From contig NZ_WSRO01000002.1 in NCBI RefSeq assembly GCF_009769735.1, forward strand, positions 2,363,501-2,427,500: a stretch of 64,000 nucleotides of DNA. The letters are read 5' to 3'. Both the position numbers and the translations under genes were made by a program. The notes beneath the pieces were generated by a model that saw nothing but the letters and a program-made list of their open reading frames with translations, did not search any database and was not told the origin of the DNA. Source of the DNA: Streptomyces sp. BA2. Its GTDB lineage: Bacteria; Actinomycetota; Actinomycetes; Streptomycetales; Streptomycetaceae. Of this stretch, positions 45,337-54,324 are shown piece by piece. Position 1 is the stretch's first letter. Each line of letters starts with the position of its first letter.

Positions 45337-46689
45337 AGTATGGGAACGGGACTGGCACAGGCGGCGCTGCGCGCGCATCGCCCGGCGTTTGTGGGGACGG
45401 CGGTGGCCGCGCTCTTCGCGGCGACCGTGGTGAGCGCGTCGACGATGATGCTCGGCACGACGGGCACCGACGGGCTCTCCGCGCGGGCACGCAGGCAGAT
45501 CACCGAGAACGGCGTCGGCGACATGGCCGTCGTCCTGCTCATCGGATCGATCTACATGTCGATATTCGTGGTCGCGTCGACGATGGGTACGGCCGTCACG
45601 CAGCAGCACCGCGAGCTGGCCATGGTGCGCTCCATCGGCGCCAAGCCCCGTCAGGTCCGCCGCGCCGTGGCCGTTCAGGCCCTCGCCGCGTCGATCCCGG
45701 CGGCGCTCGCAGGCTTCGTCCTCGGCGGCTTCGGCGCGCGCTGGTGGCACGCGGGCATGGTGTCGCACGGACTGCTCCCCGCCGAGGCGGACTTCCGGTT
45801 CGGCTGGGTCGCCCTGCCGGTGTGCCTGGGCGTGGCCGTGGTGACGACGACGCTCGCCGCGCTCCTCTCGGCGCTGCGGTTCTCGCTGCTTCGCCCGGCC
45901 CGCGCCCTGAGCGAAGCGGCGACCGGGCGGCGGGGGCTCGGCATGCTGCGGGCGCCGCTCGGCCTGATCGCGGTCGCGGGGGCCTGCGCCGTCTCCGTAC
46001 TGCTGTCGAAGCAACCCGCGGCCGAGGCGAGCGAGGGCGCCTTCCTCGTCCTGATCCTCTTCTGCGTGGGCGCGGGGCTGCTCGGCCCGCGGATCATCGG
46101 GCCCGCGGCCTGGCTGGTCTCCGCGCTGGTGGGCCGGTTCGGCGGCAGCGCGCGCCTGGCCATGCTCAACGTCCGCTCGCAGCCCCGCCGCTTCTCCGCC
46201 GCGGTCGTGCCGCTCGTCCTGGTCGTGGGCTTCGGCCTGACCAAGATCGGCATGCACACCACGGCACAGCACTACACAGGTTCGGCGGGCAGCACGGGCG
46301 AGGTCTGGCTCGACTATGTGGGCACGGGGCTCTACGCGGGCTTCGCCGCGATCGCCGCGGCGAACACCCTCGCCATGATCTCCTTCGAGCGCCGCCGCGA
46401 CATCGCCCTGCTGCGGGTGGTGGGCAGTCAGCGCGCCCAGGTGCGGGCGATGGCGGCCTGGGAGGCCGTGGTCGTCGCGGGGACGGCGCTGCTGCTCGGC
46501 ACCGCGATAGCGCTCGGCACGCTGGCCCCCATCCTCAGCACGGCCTTCGGCTCGTCGCTCCCCCACCTGCCGTGGGCCGTGCCGACGGGGATCGCGGCGG
46601 GCACCCTGCTCCTCACCCTGCTGGCCACGGGCCTGCCGGTGGCCTCGGTGATGCGGCGCCGCGCGATATCCGTGGTCGGCACGGCCTAG
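45331..46689 (+). CDS. FtsX-like ABC transporter permease, no cognate ATPase nearby
   Basis: This is a membrane protein of about 452 residues with two FtsX-type regions. The first has MAVVLLIGSIYMSIFVVAST and AMVRSIGAKPRQVRRAV, the second IAAANTLAMISFERRRDIAL and LLRVVGSQRAQVRAMAAWEA. Such permeases work with a separate ATPase in export of peptides, lipids or antibiotics, but none is adjacent. The start is uncertain (GTG 45313, ATG 45331 or ATG 45340; none with a clear ribosome site). It is read opposite to nadK and recN and splits that otherwise conserved series. Confidence 0.82.
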   Translation: MISMGTGLAQAALRAHRPAFVGTAVAALFAATVVSASTMMLGTTGTDGLSARARRQITENGVGDMAVVLLIGSIYMSIFVVASTMGTAVTQQHRELAMVRSIGAKPRQVRRAVAVQALAASIPAALAGFVLGGFGARWWHAGMVSHGLLPAEADFRFGWVALPVCLGVAVVTTTLAALLSALRFSLLRPARALSEAATGRRGLGMLRAPLGLIAVAGACAVSVLLSKQPAAEASEGAFLVLILFCVGAGLLGPRIIGPAAWLVSALVGRFGGSARLAMLNVRSQPRRFSAAVVPLVLVVGFGLTKIGMHTTAQHYTGSAGSTGEVWLDYVGTGLYAGFAAIAAANTLAMISFERRRDIALLRVVGSQRAQVRAMAAWEAVVVAGTALLLGTAIALGTLAPILSTAFGSSLPHLPWAVPTGIAAGTLLLTLLATGLPVASVMRRRAISVVGTA

Positions 46690-46731
46690 CGGCGGCGCCC
46701 GGCGCAACGCGAGGGCGCCCGGCGCGTACGG

Positions 46732-47652
46732 CTAGTGAGGCGCCCCGCGCCACCCCGAAACCGGCAGCGCGAACTTGGCCACGAGCCGGTCGGTGAACGA
46801 CGCGTGGTGCAGCCGTGCGAGCCGCACCGGCACCGCTCCCCTGCGCACCTCGACCCGGGCCCCCGGCGGCAGTTCCACGGTCCGCCGGCCGTCGCACCAC
46901 AGCACCCCGTGCGACGTGTGCTGCTGGACCTCGACGGCGAGCACCGAGTCCGGCGAGGTCACCAGGGGCTTGGCGAACAGGGCGTGGGCGCTGATCGGCA
47001 CCATCAGGAGCGCCTCCACCTCCGGCCACACCACGGGCCCGCCCGCTGAGAAGGCGTACGCGGTGGAGCCGGTCGGCGTCGCGCACACGATGCCGTCGCA
47101 GCCGAAGCCGGTGACCGGACGCCCGTCGATCTCCAGGACGACCTCGAGCATCAGTTCGGCCGACATCTTCTGCACGGCGGCTTCGTTCAGCGCCCAGTCG
47201 CGGTGCACGACATCGCCGTTGCTGCGCACGACGACGTCGATGGTCATCCGCTCCTCGACCTCGTACGCCCTCGTCACCACCCGGTCGACGACCTTGTCGA
47301 GGTCGTCCCGCTCGGCCTCGGCGAGGAAGCCGACACGCCCCAGGTTCACTCCGAGCATCGGCACCCCGGACGCGCGGGCGAACTCGGCGCCGCGCAGCAG
47401 CGTGCCGTCGCCGCCGAGCACGACGAGCAGTTCACAGCCGTCGAGGCACTGGGGGGTGGCCTCCTTCACCGTGCCGACCTCGGGCGGCAGCGGCAGATCG
47501 GCCGCCTCCGCCTCCAGGACCCGTACGCCGATGCCGCTGCGCAGCAGCCCCTGGACGACGAGTTCGGCACTGCGGATGGCGGCAGGCCGTCCGGTGTGCG
47601 CGAGCAGGAAAACGGTACGAGCTCGGGTCTGGGTCACTCGGGTCTGAGTCAA
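46732..47652 (-). CDS. nadK: NAD kinase
   Basis: Phosphorylates NAD to NADP. The GGDG motif VVLGGDGTLLRGAEFA (about residue 77), NEAAVQKMSAE and the conserved GFGCDGIVCATPTGSTAYAFSAGGP block are intact. The 306-residue length is usual. The TTG start at 47652 overlaps the tlyA stop (TTGA) and has GGAGG at 7 bases; a GTG at 47637 is an alternative. It is the second gene of the tlyA-nadK pair. Confidence 0.96.
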   Translation of the reverse strand: MTQTRVTQTRARTVFLLAHTGRPAAIRSAELVVQGLLRSGIGVRVLEAEAADLPLPPEVGTVKEATPQCLDGCELLVVLGGDGTLLRGAEFARASGVPMLGVNLGRVGFLAEAERDDLDKVVDRVVTRAYEVEERMTIDVVVRSNGDVVHRDWALNEAAVQKMSAELMLEVVLEIDGRPVTGFGCDGIVCATPTGSTAYAFSAGGPVVWPEVEALLMVPISAHALFAKPLVTSPDSVLAVEVQQHTSHGVLWCDGRRTVELPPGARVEVRRGAVPVRLARLHHASFTDRLVAKFALPVSGWRGAPH

Positions 47653-48464
47653 CGGGGCCCCTCCGCCACGGCACGGTCAACGTCCGCCGGGTCGAGTTCG
47701 GGCGCCCCGGCACGCAGCCACAGAAAGTACTCGACATTTCCGGAAGGTCCGGGCAGCGGGCTCGCGGTCACGCCACGCACACCGAGCCCGAGCCCCCACG
47801 CCTGGCGCGCCACACCGCGTACGGCATCGGCCCGGAGTGCCGCGCTGCGCACCACACCGCCGCTGCCCAGACGTTCCTTGCCGACCTCGAACTGCGGCTT
47901 GACCATCAGGACCAGGTCGGCGTCCGGGGCGGCGCAGCGCACGAGAGCCGGAAGCACGAGGCCGAGCGGGATGAACGACAGGTCGCCGACGACCAGGTCG
48001 ACGGGGGTGCCGTCGATGGCTTCGAGCGTCAACTCCCGTACGTTCGTACGGTCCTTGACGGTGACCCGGTCGTCGCTCTGCAGGGACCAGGCGAGCTGGC
48101 CGTAGCCGACGTCCACGGCGACGACGCCCGAGGCGCCCGCCCGCAGCAGCACATCGGTGAAACCGCCGGTGGACGCGCCCGCGTCGAGCGCGCGCCGCCC
48201 CTCGACGACCAGGCCCTGCGGCACGAACGCGGCGAACGCGCCCGCCAGCTTGTGGCCGCCGCGCGAGACGTAGTCGGGATCGCTGTCGTCGTTCGCGACC
48301 ACGATGGCTGCCGCGGTCTCCACCTGCGTCGCGGGCTTCGTCGCGGTGTTCTTGTCGACGGTCACACGGCCGGCGGCGATCAGCTGGCTGGCGTGCTCGC
48401 GCGAGCGCGCCAGCTTGCGCCGGACCAGTTCGGCGTCGAGGCGGCGGCGTGCCACTCCTGCCAC
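47649..48464 (-). CDS. tlyA: TlyA family rRNA 2'-O-methyltransferase / hemolysin-like protein
   Basis: The 271-residue protein has an N-terminal S4 RNA-binding domain (RRLDAELVRRKLARSREHAS; AAGRVTVDK) and an FtsJ-like S-adenosylmethionine domain (ALDAGASTGGFTDVLLRAGA, then VDLVVGDLSFIPLGLVLPAL and VKPQFEVG). TlyA methylates 16S and 23S rRNA in mycobacteria, where loss gives capreomycin resistance. The start is GTG at 48464. It overlaps nadK by 4 bases and follows a small conserved gene by 7 bases. Confidence 0.94.
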   Translation of the reverse strand: MAGVARRRLDAELVRRKLARSREHASQLIAAGRVTVDKNTATKPATQVETAAAIVVANDDSDPDYVSRGGHKLAGAFAAFVPQGLVVEGRRALDAGASTGGFTDVLLRAGASGVVAVDVGYGQLAWSLQSDDRVTVKDRTNVRELTLEAIDGTPVDLVVGDLSFIPLGLVLPALVRCAAPDADLVLMVKPQFEVGKERLGSGGVVRSAALRADAVRGVARQAWGLGLGVRGVTASPLPGPSGNVEYFLWLRAGAPELDPADVDRAVAEGPR

Positions 48465-48471
48465 GTTCTGT

Positions 48472-48846
48472 TCAGCTCCTGTTGTACGGGGGCGAGTGCT
48501 GGGGCTTGTACGGGGATGAGTGCTGGGGCGAAGCCGCGGGCGTCCCCATGGGTGAGGGCGCCGGCGGCCCGGGGCGTGCGTCGAGCGCGGTCAGCGCGTC
48601 ACGCAGTCCCCGGTGTACATCCTCGTACACCTCGATGTGGCCGTCCGTGGCGAGGTGGTCGGCGTCGCCGAGCCGCCGGAGCAGGCCGTCCACCTCGGCG
48701 TCACCGGTCGGCACGCGCTCCACCCCGAGGGGCGCGGGACCGACGGGGTCGTACGTCTCCGGCTCGGGCTCGGGCGTCCGCGCCTCCGCCTCGGCGGCCT
48801 CGGGCTCCACCAGCTCAGGCTCGGGGCCCGGCAACGAGTCGTTCAT
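48472..48846 (-). CDS. Small acidic conserved protein upstream of tlyA
   Basis: This 124-residue protein has an acidic Glu/Pro start (GPEPELVEPEAAEAEAR), a short helical core GDAEVDGLLRRLGDADHLAT followed by HIEVYEDVHRGLRDALTALD, and a Pro/Ser/His end with two near-repeats (SPQHSSPYKP, PQHSPPYN). The helical core is likely the conserved functional part. It lies directly before tlyA and is probably co-transcribed. The function is unknown; the ATG at 48846 is the clear start. Confidence 0.75.
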   Translation of the reverse strand: MNDSLPGPEPELVEPEAAEAEARTPEPEPETYDPVGPAPLGVERVPTGDAEVDGLLRRLGDADHLATDGHIEVYEDVHRGLRDALTALDARPGPPAPSPMGTPAASPQHSSPYKPQHSPPYNRS

Positions 48847-48888
48847 GCCCCGACGCTACCGCGAAGCGCTGCGGTACCGTCGATCACG

Positions 48889-49236
48889 ATGGCGACGATC
48901 GAAGAGTGCCGGACGGCGCTCGACAAACTCTCGGACAATCTGGCGGGCGCCGAAGGCGGCGTGCGCAGTGCCGCCGCGCTCAACCGCTCGCTGAGCTGCC
49001 GCATCACCGATCTCGACGTGACCTTCACGGGCCGTCTCGAGAACGGCCGGATCACGGTGCTCGACACGCATCCCGGCCCCCCTCGCGAGAAGGCCGAGAT
49101 CCGCCTCACCATGTCCGGCGACGATCTGGTGGCGATGGTCGACGGCGAGCTGAACTTCGCGAAGGCCTGGGCCTCCGGCCGGGTCAAACTGGAGGCGGGC
49201 CTGCGTGACTTGCTCCGCCTCAGGTCGCTGCTTTAA
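48889..49236 (+). CDS. SCP2 sterol-binding domain protein
   Basis: This 115-residue SCP2-fold protein has the conserved KAEIRLTMSGDDLVAMVDGE and FAKAWASGRVKLEAGLRDLL blocks. SCP2-fold proteins have a hydrophobic tunnel for lipids or hydrophobic ligands; the ligand here is not known. It shares a short divergent upstream region with the small acidic gene. The last 17 bases overlap the end of the convergent siderophore ATPase gene. Confidence 0.9.
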   Translation: MATIEECRTALDKLSDNLAGAEGGVRSAAALNRSLSCRITDLDVTFTGRLENGRITVLDTHPGPPREKAEIRLTMSGDDLVAMVDGELNFAKAWASGRVKLEAGLRDLLRLRSLL

Positions 49237-50119
49237 CCCCTGCGGTCGCCGCGTCCGCGGGCTTCTTGCGCACCCGCCGCGCCGCGGGCACCACGAGCGG
49301 TGTCCCGGTCTCCGGGTCGTCGATGATCTGGCAGTCCATCCCGAAGGTGTCCCGCACCAGCTCCGTCGTGACGACGTCGGACGGCGCGCCCTCGGCGATG
49401 ACCTCGCCGTCGCGCAGGGCGATGAGGTGGGTGGCGTACCGGGCCGCGTGGTTGAGGTCGTGCAGGACGGCCACGAGCGTGCGGCCCTGCTCCTCGTGGA
49501 GGTCGGCGCACAGGTCGAGCACGTCGATCTGGTGCTGGATGTCGAGGAACGTCGTCGGCTCGTCCAGGAGCAGGAGCGGGGTCTGCTGGGCGAGTGCCAT
49601 CGCGATCCAGACGCGCTGGCGCTGTCCGCCGGAGAGTTCGTCGACATAGCGATCGGCCAGTTCGGCGACACCGGTCGAGGCCATGGACTCGCCCACGATC
49701 CGCTCGTCCTGCGCCGACCACTGGCGAAGGAGCCCCTGGTGGGGGTAGCGGCCGCGCGCCACCAGGTCGCCCACCGTGATGCCGTCGGGCGCGATGGACG
49801 ACTGCGGGAGCAGGCCGAGCGTCCGGGCCACCTTCTTCGCGGGCATCGACTGGATGACGTTGCCGTCGAGCAGGACGCGGCCCGCCGATGGCTTGAGCAT
49901 CCTCGACAGGGCGCGCAGCAGGGTGGACTTGCCGCAGGCGTTCGGGCCGACGATCACCGTGAAGGAGTTGTCGGGGATCTCGACGGACAACTTCTCCGCG
50001 ATGACGCGCTGGTCGTAGCCAAGGGTCACGTCGTCCGCGATGAGCCGGTTCACTGCGGCACGCTCCTGCCTGTCGGTGCTCTCAGAGGTATTCGTGTTCG
50101 TGGCCGTGCGCGTCTTCAT
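49220..50119 (-). CDS. Iron-siderophore ABC transporter ATPase (FecE-like)
   Basis: The 299-residue protein has Walker A VGPNACGKSTLLRALSR (about residue 57), signature VDELSGGQRQRVWIAMAL, Walker B PLLLLDEPTTFLDI and the switch His in VLHDLNHA. It is of the FecE/FepC type that drives ferric siderophore import. The ATG at 50119 overlaps the upstream permease stop (ATGA). Three genes (two permeases, ATPase) form one operon from the iron box at 52189. Confidence 0.95.
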   Translation of the reverse strand: MKTRTATNTNTSESTDRQERAAVNRLIADDVTLGYDQRVIAEKLSVEIPDNSFTVIVGPNACGKSTLLRALSRMLKPSAGRVLLDGNVIQSMPAKKVARTLGLLPQSSIAPDGITVGDLVARGRYPHQGLLRQWSAQDERIVGESMASTGVAELADRYVDELSGGQRQRVWIAMALAQQTPLLLLDEPTTFLDIQHQIDVLDLCADLHEEQGRTLVAVLHDLNHAARYATHLIALRDGEVIAEGAPSDVVTTELVRDTFGMDCQIIDDPETGTPLVVPAARRVRKKPADAATAGVKAAT

Positions 50120-51144
50120 ATCCGCCCCGCCTTGCGCTCGATGACCAGCAGCCACAGCAGGTAGATGCCGCCGAGCACTCCCGTGACCACGCCGACGGGC
50201 AGCTGGTCGGCGCCGAAGGCCCGCTGCGATGCCCAGTCCGCGACGATCAGCAGGGTGGCGCCCATGAACATCGCGGGCAGCAGGTTCGGCCCCGGCGAGC
50301 GGGTGAGCCGCCTGGCCAGCTGCGGTGCGGTGAGCGCGACGAAGCTGACGGGGCCCGCCGCGGCGGTGGCGGCGGCGACGAGCAGCACGGCCGAGCCCAT
50401 CAGGACGAGGCGGGTGCGTTCGACGGGCACGCCGAGCGCGTACCCGACGTCGTCGCCCATCTCCAGCATCCGCAGCGGACGTGCGTACGTCATGACGAGG
50501 GGTACGAGGATCGCGCACAGGACGAGCAGCGGCCAGACCTGCTCCCAGTCCCGGCCGTTGAGGGAGCCGGTCATCCAGACGACGGCGCGGGCGGCGTCGA
50601 CGATGTCCGCCTTGGTGAGCAGATAGCCGTTGATCGCGGTGACGAAGGCGGAGACACCGATGCCGACCAGGACGAACCGGAAGCCGTGCACGCCCCGCTT
50701 CCAGGCAAGCACGTAGATCGCGAAGCCGGTGACCAGACCGCCCACGAGCGCGCCCCCGGCGACCTGCACCGCGCTGCCCTGGAAGAGGACGATCATGATG
50801 AGCGCGCCCGCGGTGGACCCCTGCCCCAGGCCGAGGATGTCCGGACTGCCCAGCGGATTGCGGGAGATGGACTGGAAGATCGCGCCGCCGAGCCCGAGCG
50901 CGGCCCCCACGAGGAGGCCGACCAGGACCCGCGGAAGCCGCAGGTCGTTGATGATGAACTCCTGCCCGGCGTCTCCGTTGCCGAGCAGGGTGCGGATGAC
51001 GTCGGCGGCGGGGATGGGGAAGTCGCCGGTGCCGATCAGGACGACGCTCGCGGCGAGCGCGGCCAGGATGAGCACGGCGACGACCACGGCCGTGCGGACG
51101 TCGAGGCGGAAGCTGAGCCCGCCCCGGGTGCGTATCGCCTTCAC
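50116..51144 (-). CDS. FecCD-type iron-siderophore permease
   Basis: This 342-residue permease has about ten helices and is of the BtuC/FecCD family. NDLRLPRVLVGLLVGAALGL near the N-terminus, NPLGSPDILGLGQGSTAGAL and SFVALTAPQLARRLTRSPGP near the C-terminus are diagnostic. It pairs with the neighbouring permease to make the membrane channel. The GTG at 51144 overlaps the stop of the upstream permease. Confidence 0.95.
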   Translation of the reverse strand: MKAIRTRGGLSFRLDVRTAVVVAVLILAALAASVVLIGTGDFPIPAADVIRTLLGNGDAGQEFIINDLRLPRVLVGLLVGAALGLGGAIFQSISRNPLGSPDILGLGQGSTAGALIMIVLFQGSAVQVAGGALVGGLVTGFAIYVLAWKRGVHGFRFVLVGIGVSAFVTAINGYLLTKADIVDAARAVVWMTGSLNGRDWEQVWPLLVLCAILVPLVMTYARPLRMLEMGDDVGYALGVPVERTRLVLMGSAVLLVAAATAAAGPVSFVALTAPQLARRLTRSPGPNLLPAMFMGATLLIVADWASQRAFGADQLPVGVVTGVLGGIYLLWLLVIERKAGRI

Positions 51145-52184
51145 AGCTGAGCCAGCCTCCGCCGTCGTACGAGAAAGATGAAGACCGGAGCGCCGATCAA
51201 CGCGGTGATGATGCCGACCTGAAGTTCGGCGGGCCGCGCGACGATGCGCCCGATGACGTCGGCGCCGAGCAGAAGGACCGGCGAGAGGATCGCCGCGTAC
51301 GGCAGGATCCAGCGCATGTCGGGCCCGGTGAAGGAGCGCACGACGTGCGGCACCATCAGGCCGACGAACATGATGGGCCCGCAGGCCGCGGTCGCCGCCC
51401 CGCAGAGCAGGGTCGCGGCGGCCATGGACAGGGCGCGGGTGCGGTTCAGATGGGCGCCGAGCGCGCGGGCGGTGTCGTCACCCATGGCCATGGCGTTGAG
51501 CGGCCGGGCGAGGCCGAGTGCGACCACGATGCCGATCACGAGGAACGGCAGGACCTGAAGGATGGTCTCGTTCTTGGCGGAGGCCAGGGAACCGACCGTC
51601 CAGAAGCGCATCTTGTTGAGCGCGGCGTTGTCCGTGATCATCACGGCCTGCAGATAGCCGTAGAGCGCGGCGCTCAGCGCGGTACCTGCGAGCGCGAGCC
51701 GTACGGGCGTCGCGTTGCGGGTCCCGCCGAGGGCGTAGACGGCGGCGCCGACAACTGCCGCTCCGGCGAAGGCGAACCACACGTAGCCGCTCAGTGAGGT
51801 GACGCCGAAGAAGCTGATGGCGGTGACGACGGCGGCCGAAGCTCCGAGGTTGATGCCGAGCAGTCCGGGGTCGGCCAGGGGGTTGCGCGTCAGTGCCTGG
51901 AGGACGGCGCCCGCGAGACCGAGGGCCACGCCGACGAGCACCCCGAGCAGCGTCCGCGAGAGCCGCTCTCCGACGACGACATCGCCGTACGTCCCGGTGT
52001 CCTGGAAGAGACCGTGCCAGACCTGGTCCAGGGACATCTGTTTCGCACCGACCGCGATGCTCGCCACGACGACGAGCAGCAGCACACAGACCGAGACGAG
52101 GAGCCCGGCACTGCGTATCGCGCGGCGGTTGGGTGGCGCGGGGGCGGTCTCCGCGCTGGCTTCGGGGGGACTGTCGACCAACAC
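51141..52184 (-). CDS. FecCD-type iron-siderophore permease
   Basis: This is the second FecCD family permease (347 residues), with ERLSRTLLGVLVGVALGLAG, NPLADPGLLGINLGASAAVV and GPIMFVGLMVPHVVRSFTGP as typical blocks. It forms a heterodimeric channel with its neighbour. The GTG at 52184 is only 5 bases from the iron box, so the promoter probably overlaps the box and the mRNA may be leaderless. It is first in the operon. Confidence 0.93.
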   Translation of the reverse strand: MLVDSPPEASAETAPAPPNRRAIRSAGLLVSVCVLLLVVVASIAVGAKQMSLDQVWHGLFQDTGTYGDVVVGERLSRTLLGVLVGVALGLAGAVLQALTRNPLADPGLLGINLGASAAVVTAISFFGVTSLSGYVWFAFAGAAVVGAAVYALGGTRNATPVRLALAGTALSAALYGYLQAVMITDNAALNKMRFWTVGSLASAKNETILQVLPFLVIGIVVALGLARPLNAMAMGDDTARALGAHLNRTRALSMAAATLLCGAATAACGPIMFVGLMVPHVVRSFTGPDMRWILPYAAILSPVLLLGADVIGRIVARPAELQVGIITALIGAPVFIFLVRRRRLAQL

Positions 52185-52188
52185 CAGG

Positions 52189-52207
52189 TTAGGTTAGCCT
52201 ACCCTCG
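52189..52207. promoter_or_regulatory. DmdR/IdeR-type iron box
   Basis: TTAGGTTAGCCTACCCTCG matches the Streptomyces iron box TTAGGTTAGSCTAACCTAA at 16 of 19 positions. It lies between the divergent permease (52184) and binding-protein (52238) starts. DmdR1, the Streptomyces DtxR-family repressor, is expected to bind it with Fe2+ and shut off both operons. Confidence 0.85.
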
Positions 52208-52237
52208 CACTGGACTTCGACGAGAGAAGCACGACCT

Positions 52238-53278
52238 ATGCATGCCCGCCGCCCGATACCTGCCGGTCTGACCCGTCGTGGTGTCCTCGGTGCAGGCGGC
52301 GCCCTCGGCCTCGGCGGACTCCTGACAGCATGCGGCGGCAGCGACGGCGGCGCAAAATCGCCGGGCGGCGGCACGGGCTGGAGCTTCAAGGACGACCGGG
52401 GAACCACCGCGAAGGCCGCGAAACGCCCGCGCCGCATCGTCGCCTACATCGGCGCCGCCGCCGCGCTGCACGACTTCGGCGTCGAGTGCACCGGCGTCTT
52501 CGGCCCGACGAAGCTGAAGAACGGCGAACCCGACGTACAGGCAGCGGATGTCGATGTCGACAAGGTGACCATCATCGGCAACGCCTGGGGCGAGTTCAGC
52601 GTCGAGAAGTACGCGAAGCTCCGCCCCGAGCTCCTCGTCAGCACCATGAACGAGTCACCGAGGCTCTGGTACGTCCCCGACGACTCCGCCAAGAAGATCA
52701 CCCCGCTCGCGCCCAGCGTCGGCATCCTCACCGGCAAGACGTCTCTGACGAAGGTGATCGGCCGCTTCGCCGAGCTCGCCGAATCCCTCGGCGCCGACCT
52801 CGCGGCGGAGAAGGTCACCGCCGCGAAGAAGCGCTTCGAGGCGGCCTCGGAAACCCTCCGCAGGTCCGCGAGGGCGGCGAAGTCCCGGGGCGGCATCAAG
52901 GTCATGGCGGTGGCGGCGCAGGCCGACATGCTCTACGTGGGCGACCCTGCCGACTTCACCGACCTCCGCCACTACGCGGACCTCGGCATCGAGTTCGTCA
53001 CCCCGACGAAGACCGCCGAGGGCGGCTTCTTCCAGGAGCTCGGCTGGGAGAACGCCGACACGTACGAAGCCGATCTGATCCTCGTCGACAAACGGACCGG
53101 CAACCTCCAGCCCGGCGAGCTCAAGAAGTCCAAGCCGACCTGGGCGAAACTCCCCGCGGTCAAGGCGGACCAGGTCATCTCCTGGTCCAACGAAGCTCAG
53201 TTCAGCCACGCCGGCTACGCGCCGCTCATCGAGCAGCTCGCGGCAGCCGTCGACAAGTCGAGGAAGGCGGCAGCCTGA
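52238..53278 (+). CDS. Siderophore-binding lipoprotein (first of two tandem copies)
   Basis: The 346-residue protein has an N-terminal TRRGVLGAGGALGLGGLLTACG: twin-arginine-like signal with lipobox LTAC, so a surface lipoprotein. The mature part is a type III (FhuD/FecB) binding fold (RRIVAYIGAAAALHDFGVEC; GYAPLIEQLAA near the end). It captures ferric siderophore for the FecCD permeases on the other strand. The ATG at 52238 has GAGAAG upstream. The stop shares one base with the next, paralogous, gene (TGATG). Confidence 0.93.
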   Translation: MHARRPIPAGLTRRGVLGAGGALGLGGLLTACGGSDGGAKSPGGGTGWSFKDDRGTTAKAAKRPRRIVAYIGAAAALHDFGVECTGVFGPTKLKNGEPDVQAADVDVDKVTIIGNAWGEFSVEKYAKLRPELLVSTMNESPRLWYVPDDSAKKITPLAPSVGILTGKTSLTKVIGRFAELAESLGADLAAEKVTAAKKRFEAASETLRRSARAAKSRGGIKVMAVAAQADMLYVGDPADFTDLRHYADLGIEFVTPTKTAEGGFFQELGWENADTYEADLILVDKRTGNLQPGELKKSKPTWAKLPAVKADQVISWSNEAQFSHAGYAPLIEQLAAAVDKSRKAAA

Positions 53279-54324
53279 TGCCCACCACCCACCGCCCCCT
53301 TGCCGGCAGAGGCTTGTCTGCCCCTGGAGGCATGTCACGCCGCGGCCTGCTCGCCTCCGGCGGGGCCCTCGGCCTCGGCGCCCTGCTCACCGCCTGCGGG
53401 AGCGAGAAGAAGTCGGAGAAGGACTTGGGCTCCAAGCCCTGGAGCTTCAAGGACGACCGCGGCAAGACCGCCGAGGTGAACCACACCCCGAAGAACATCG
53501 TCGCCTACATCAGCACGGCGGCGGCCCTGCACGACTACGGCGTCACCTGCACCGGAGTCTTCGGCCCCTCCAAGCCGGTGGACGGCAAGCCCAACCCCCA
53601 GGCGGGCGATCTCGATGTCGACAAACTGACGAGCCTGGGCGAGTCCTTCAACCAGTTCAGCATCGAGAAGTACGCGGCGCTCAAGCCCGACCTCCTGATC
53701 AGCAACATGTTCCCGCCGCCCGCTCTCTGGTTCGTGCCCGCGGACAGCACCAAGAAGATCGAGGCGCTCGCGCCCACGGTCGGCATCAAGGGCGCCCGCG
53801 TCTCGCTGCTCGAACCGCTCAAGCGCTACACCGAGCTCGCCGAGGCGCTCGGCGGGGACCTCGGGACGGAGAAGGTGCGCGCCGCCAAGGCCCGCTTCGA
53901 CAAGGCCGAGCGCCGACTGCGCGAGGCGGCCAAGGCCAACCGCGGCCTGAAGGTCCTCGCGATGACCGGTGACGCCGACCAGTTCTACGTCGCCGTGCCG
54001 GACTCCTACTGCGACCTCAACTACTTCAAGGACCTCGGCGTCGAGTTCGTCGAGGGCAAGAAGAGCGACGAATGGGGCTTCTGGGAGTTCCTCAGCTGGG
54101 AGAACGCCGACAAATACCACGCGGATCTCATCATGATGGACAACCGGTCCAGCGCGCTGCCGCCCAAGGAGCTCGCGAAGAAACCCACCTGGGAGCTGCT
54201 CCCCGCCGTCAAGGCCGACCAGACCGTGCCCTGGTCCATGGAGGAGCGCTACAGCTACGCCGGTTTCGCCCCTGTGCTCGAACAACTCGCCGCCGCCATC
54301 GAGAAGTCGAAGAGGCTCACCTGA
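53278..54324 (+). CDS. Siderophore-binding lipoprotein (second tandem copy)
   Basis: This is a paralogue of the preceding gene along its whole length (shared blocks WSFKDDRGKTA, NIVAYISTAAALHDYGV, CTGVFGPSKP, FAPVLEQLAAAIEKSK). Its own lipoprotein signal, SRRGLLASGGALGLGALLTAC, is intact. The ligand region differs, so it may bind a different siderophore or chelate. The start overlaps the previous stop by one base and its own stop overlaps the reductase start by one base. Confidence 0.92.
   Translation: MPTTHRPLAGRGLSAPGGMSRRGLLASGGALGLGALLTACGSEKKSEKDLGSKPWSFKDDRGKTAEVNHTPKNIVAYISTAAALHDYGVTCTGVFGPSKPVDGKPNPQAGDLDVDKLTSLGESFNQFSIEKYAALKPDLLISNMFPPPALWFVPADSTKKIEALAPTVGIKGARVSLLEPLKRYTELAEALGGDLGTEKVRAAKARFDKAERRLREAAKANRGLKVLAMTGDADQFYVAVPDSYCDLNYFKDLGVEFVEGKKSDEWGFWEFLSWENADKYHADLIMMDNRSSALPPKELAKKPTWELLPAVKADQTVPWSMEERYSYAGFAPVLEQLAAAIEKSKRLT

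Noticed and set aside
45500..46700. FtsX-like protein as the permease of an Opp/Fec-type importer
   Set aside because: Membrane topology and the IGAKPRQVRRAV and VVGSQRAQVRAM blocks are FtsX/MacB type, not importer type.
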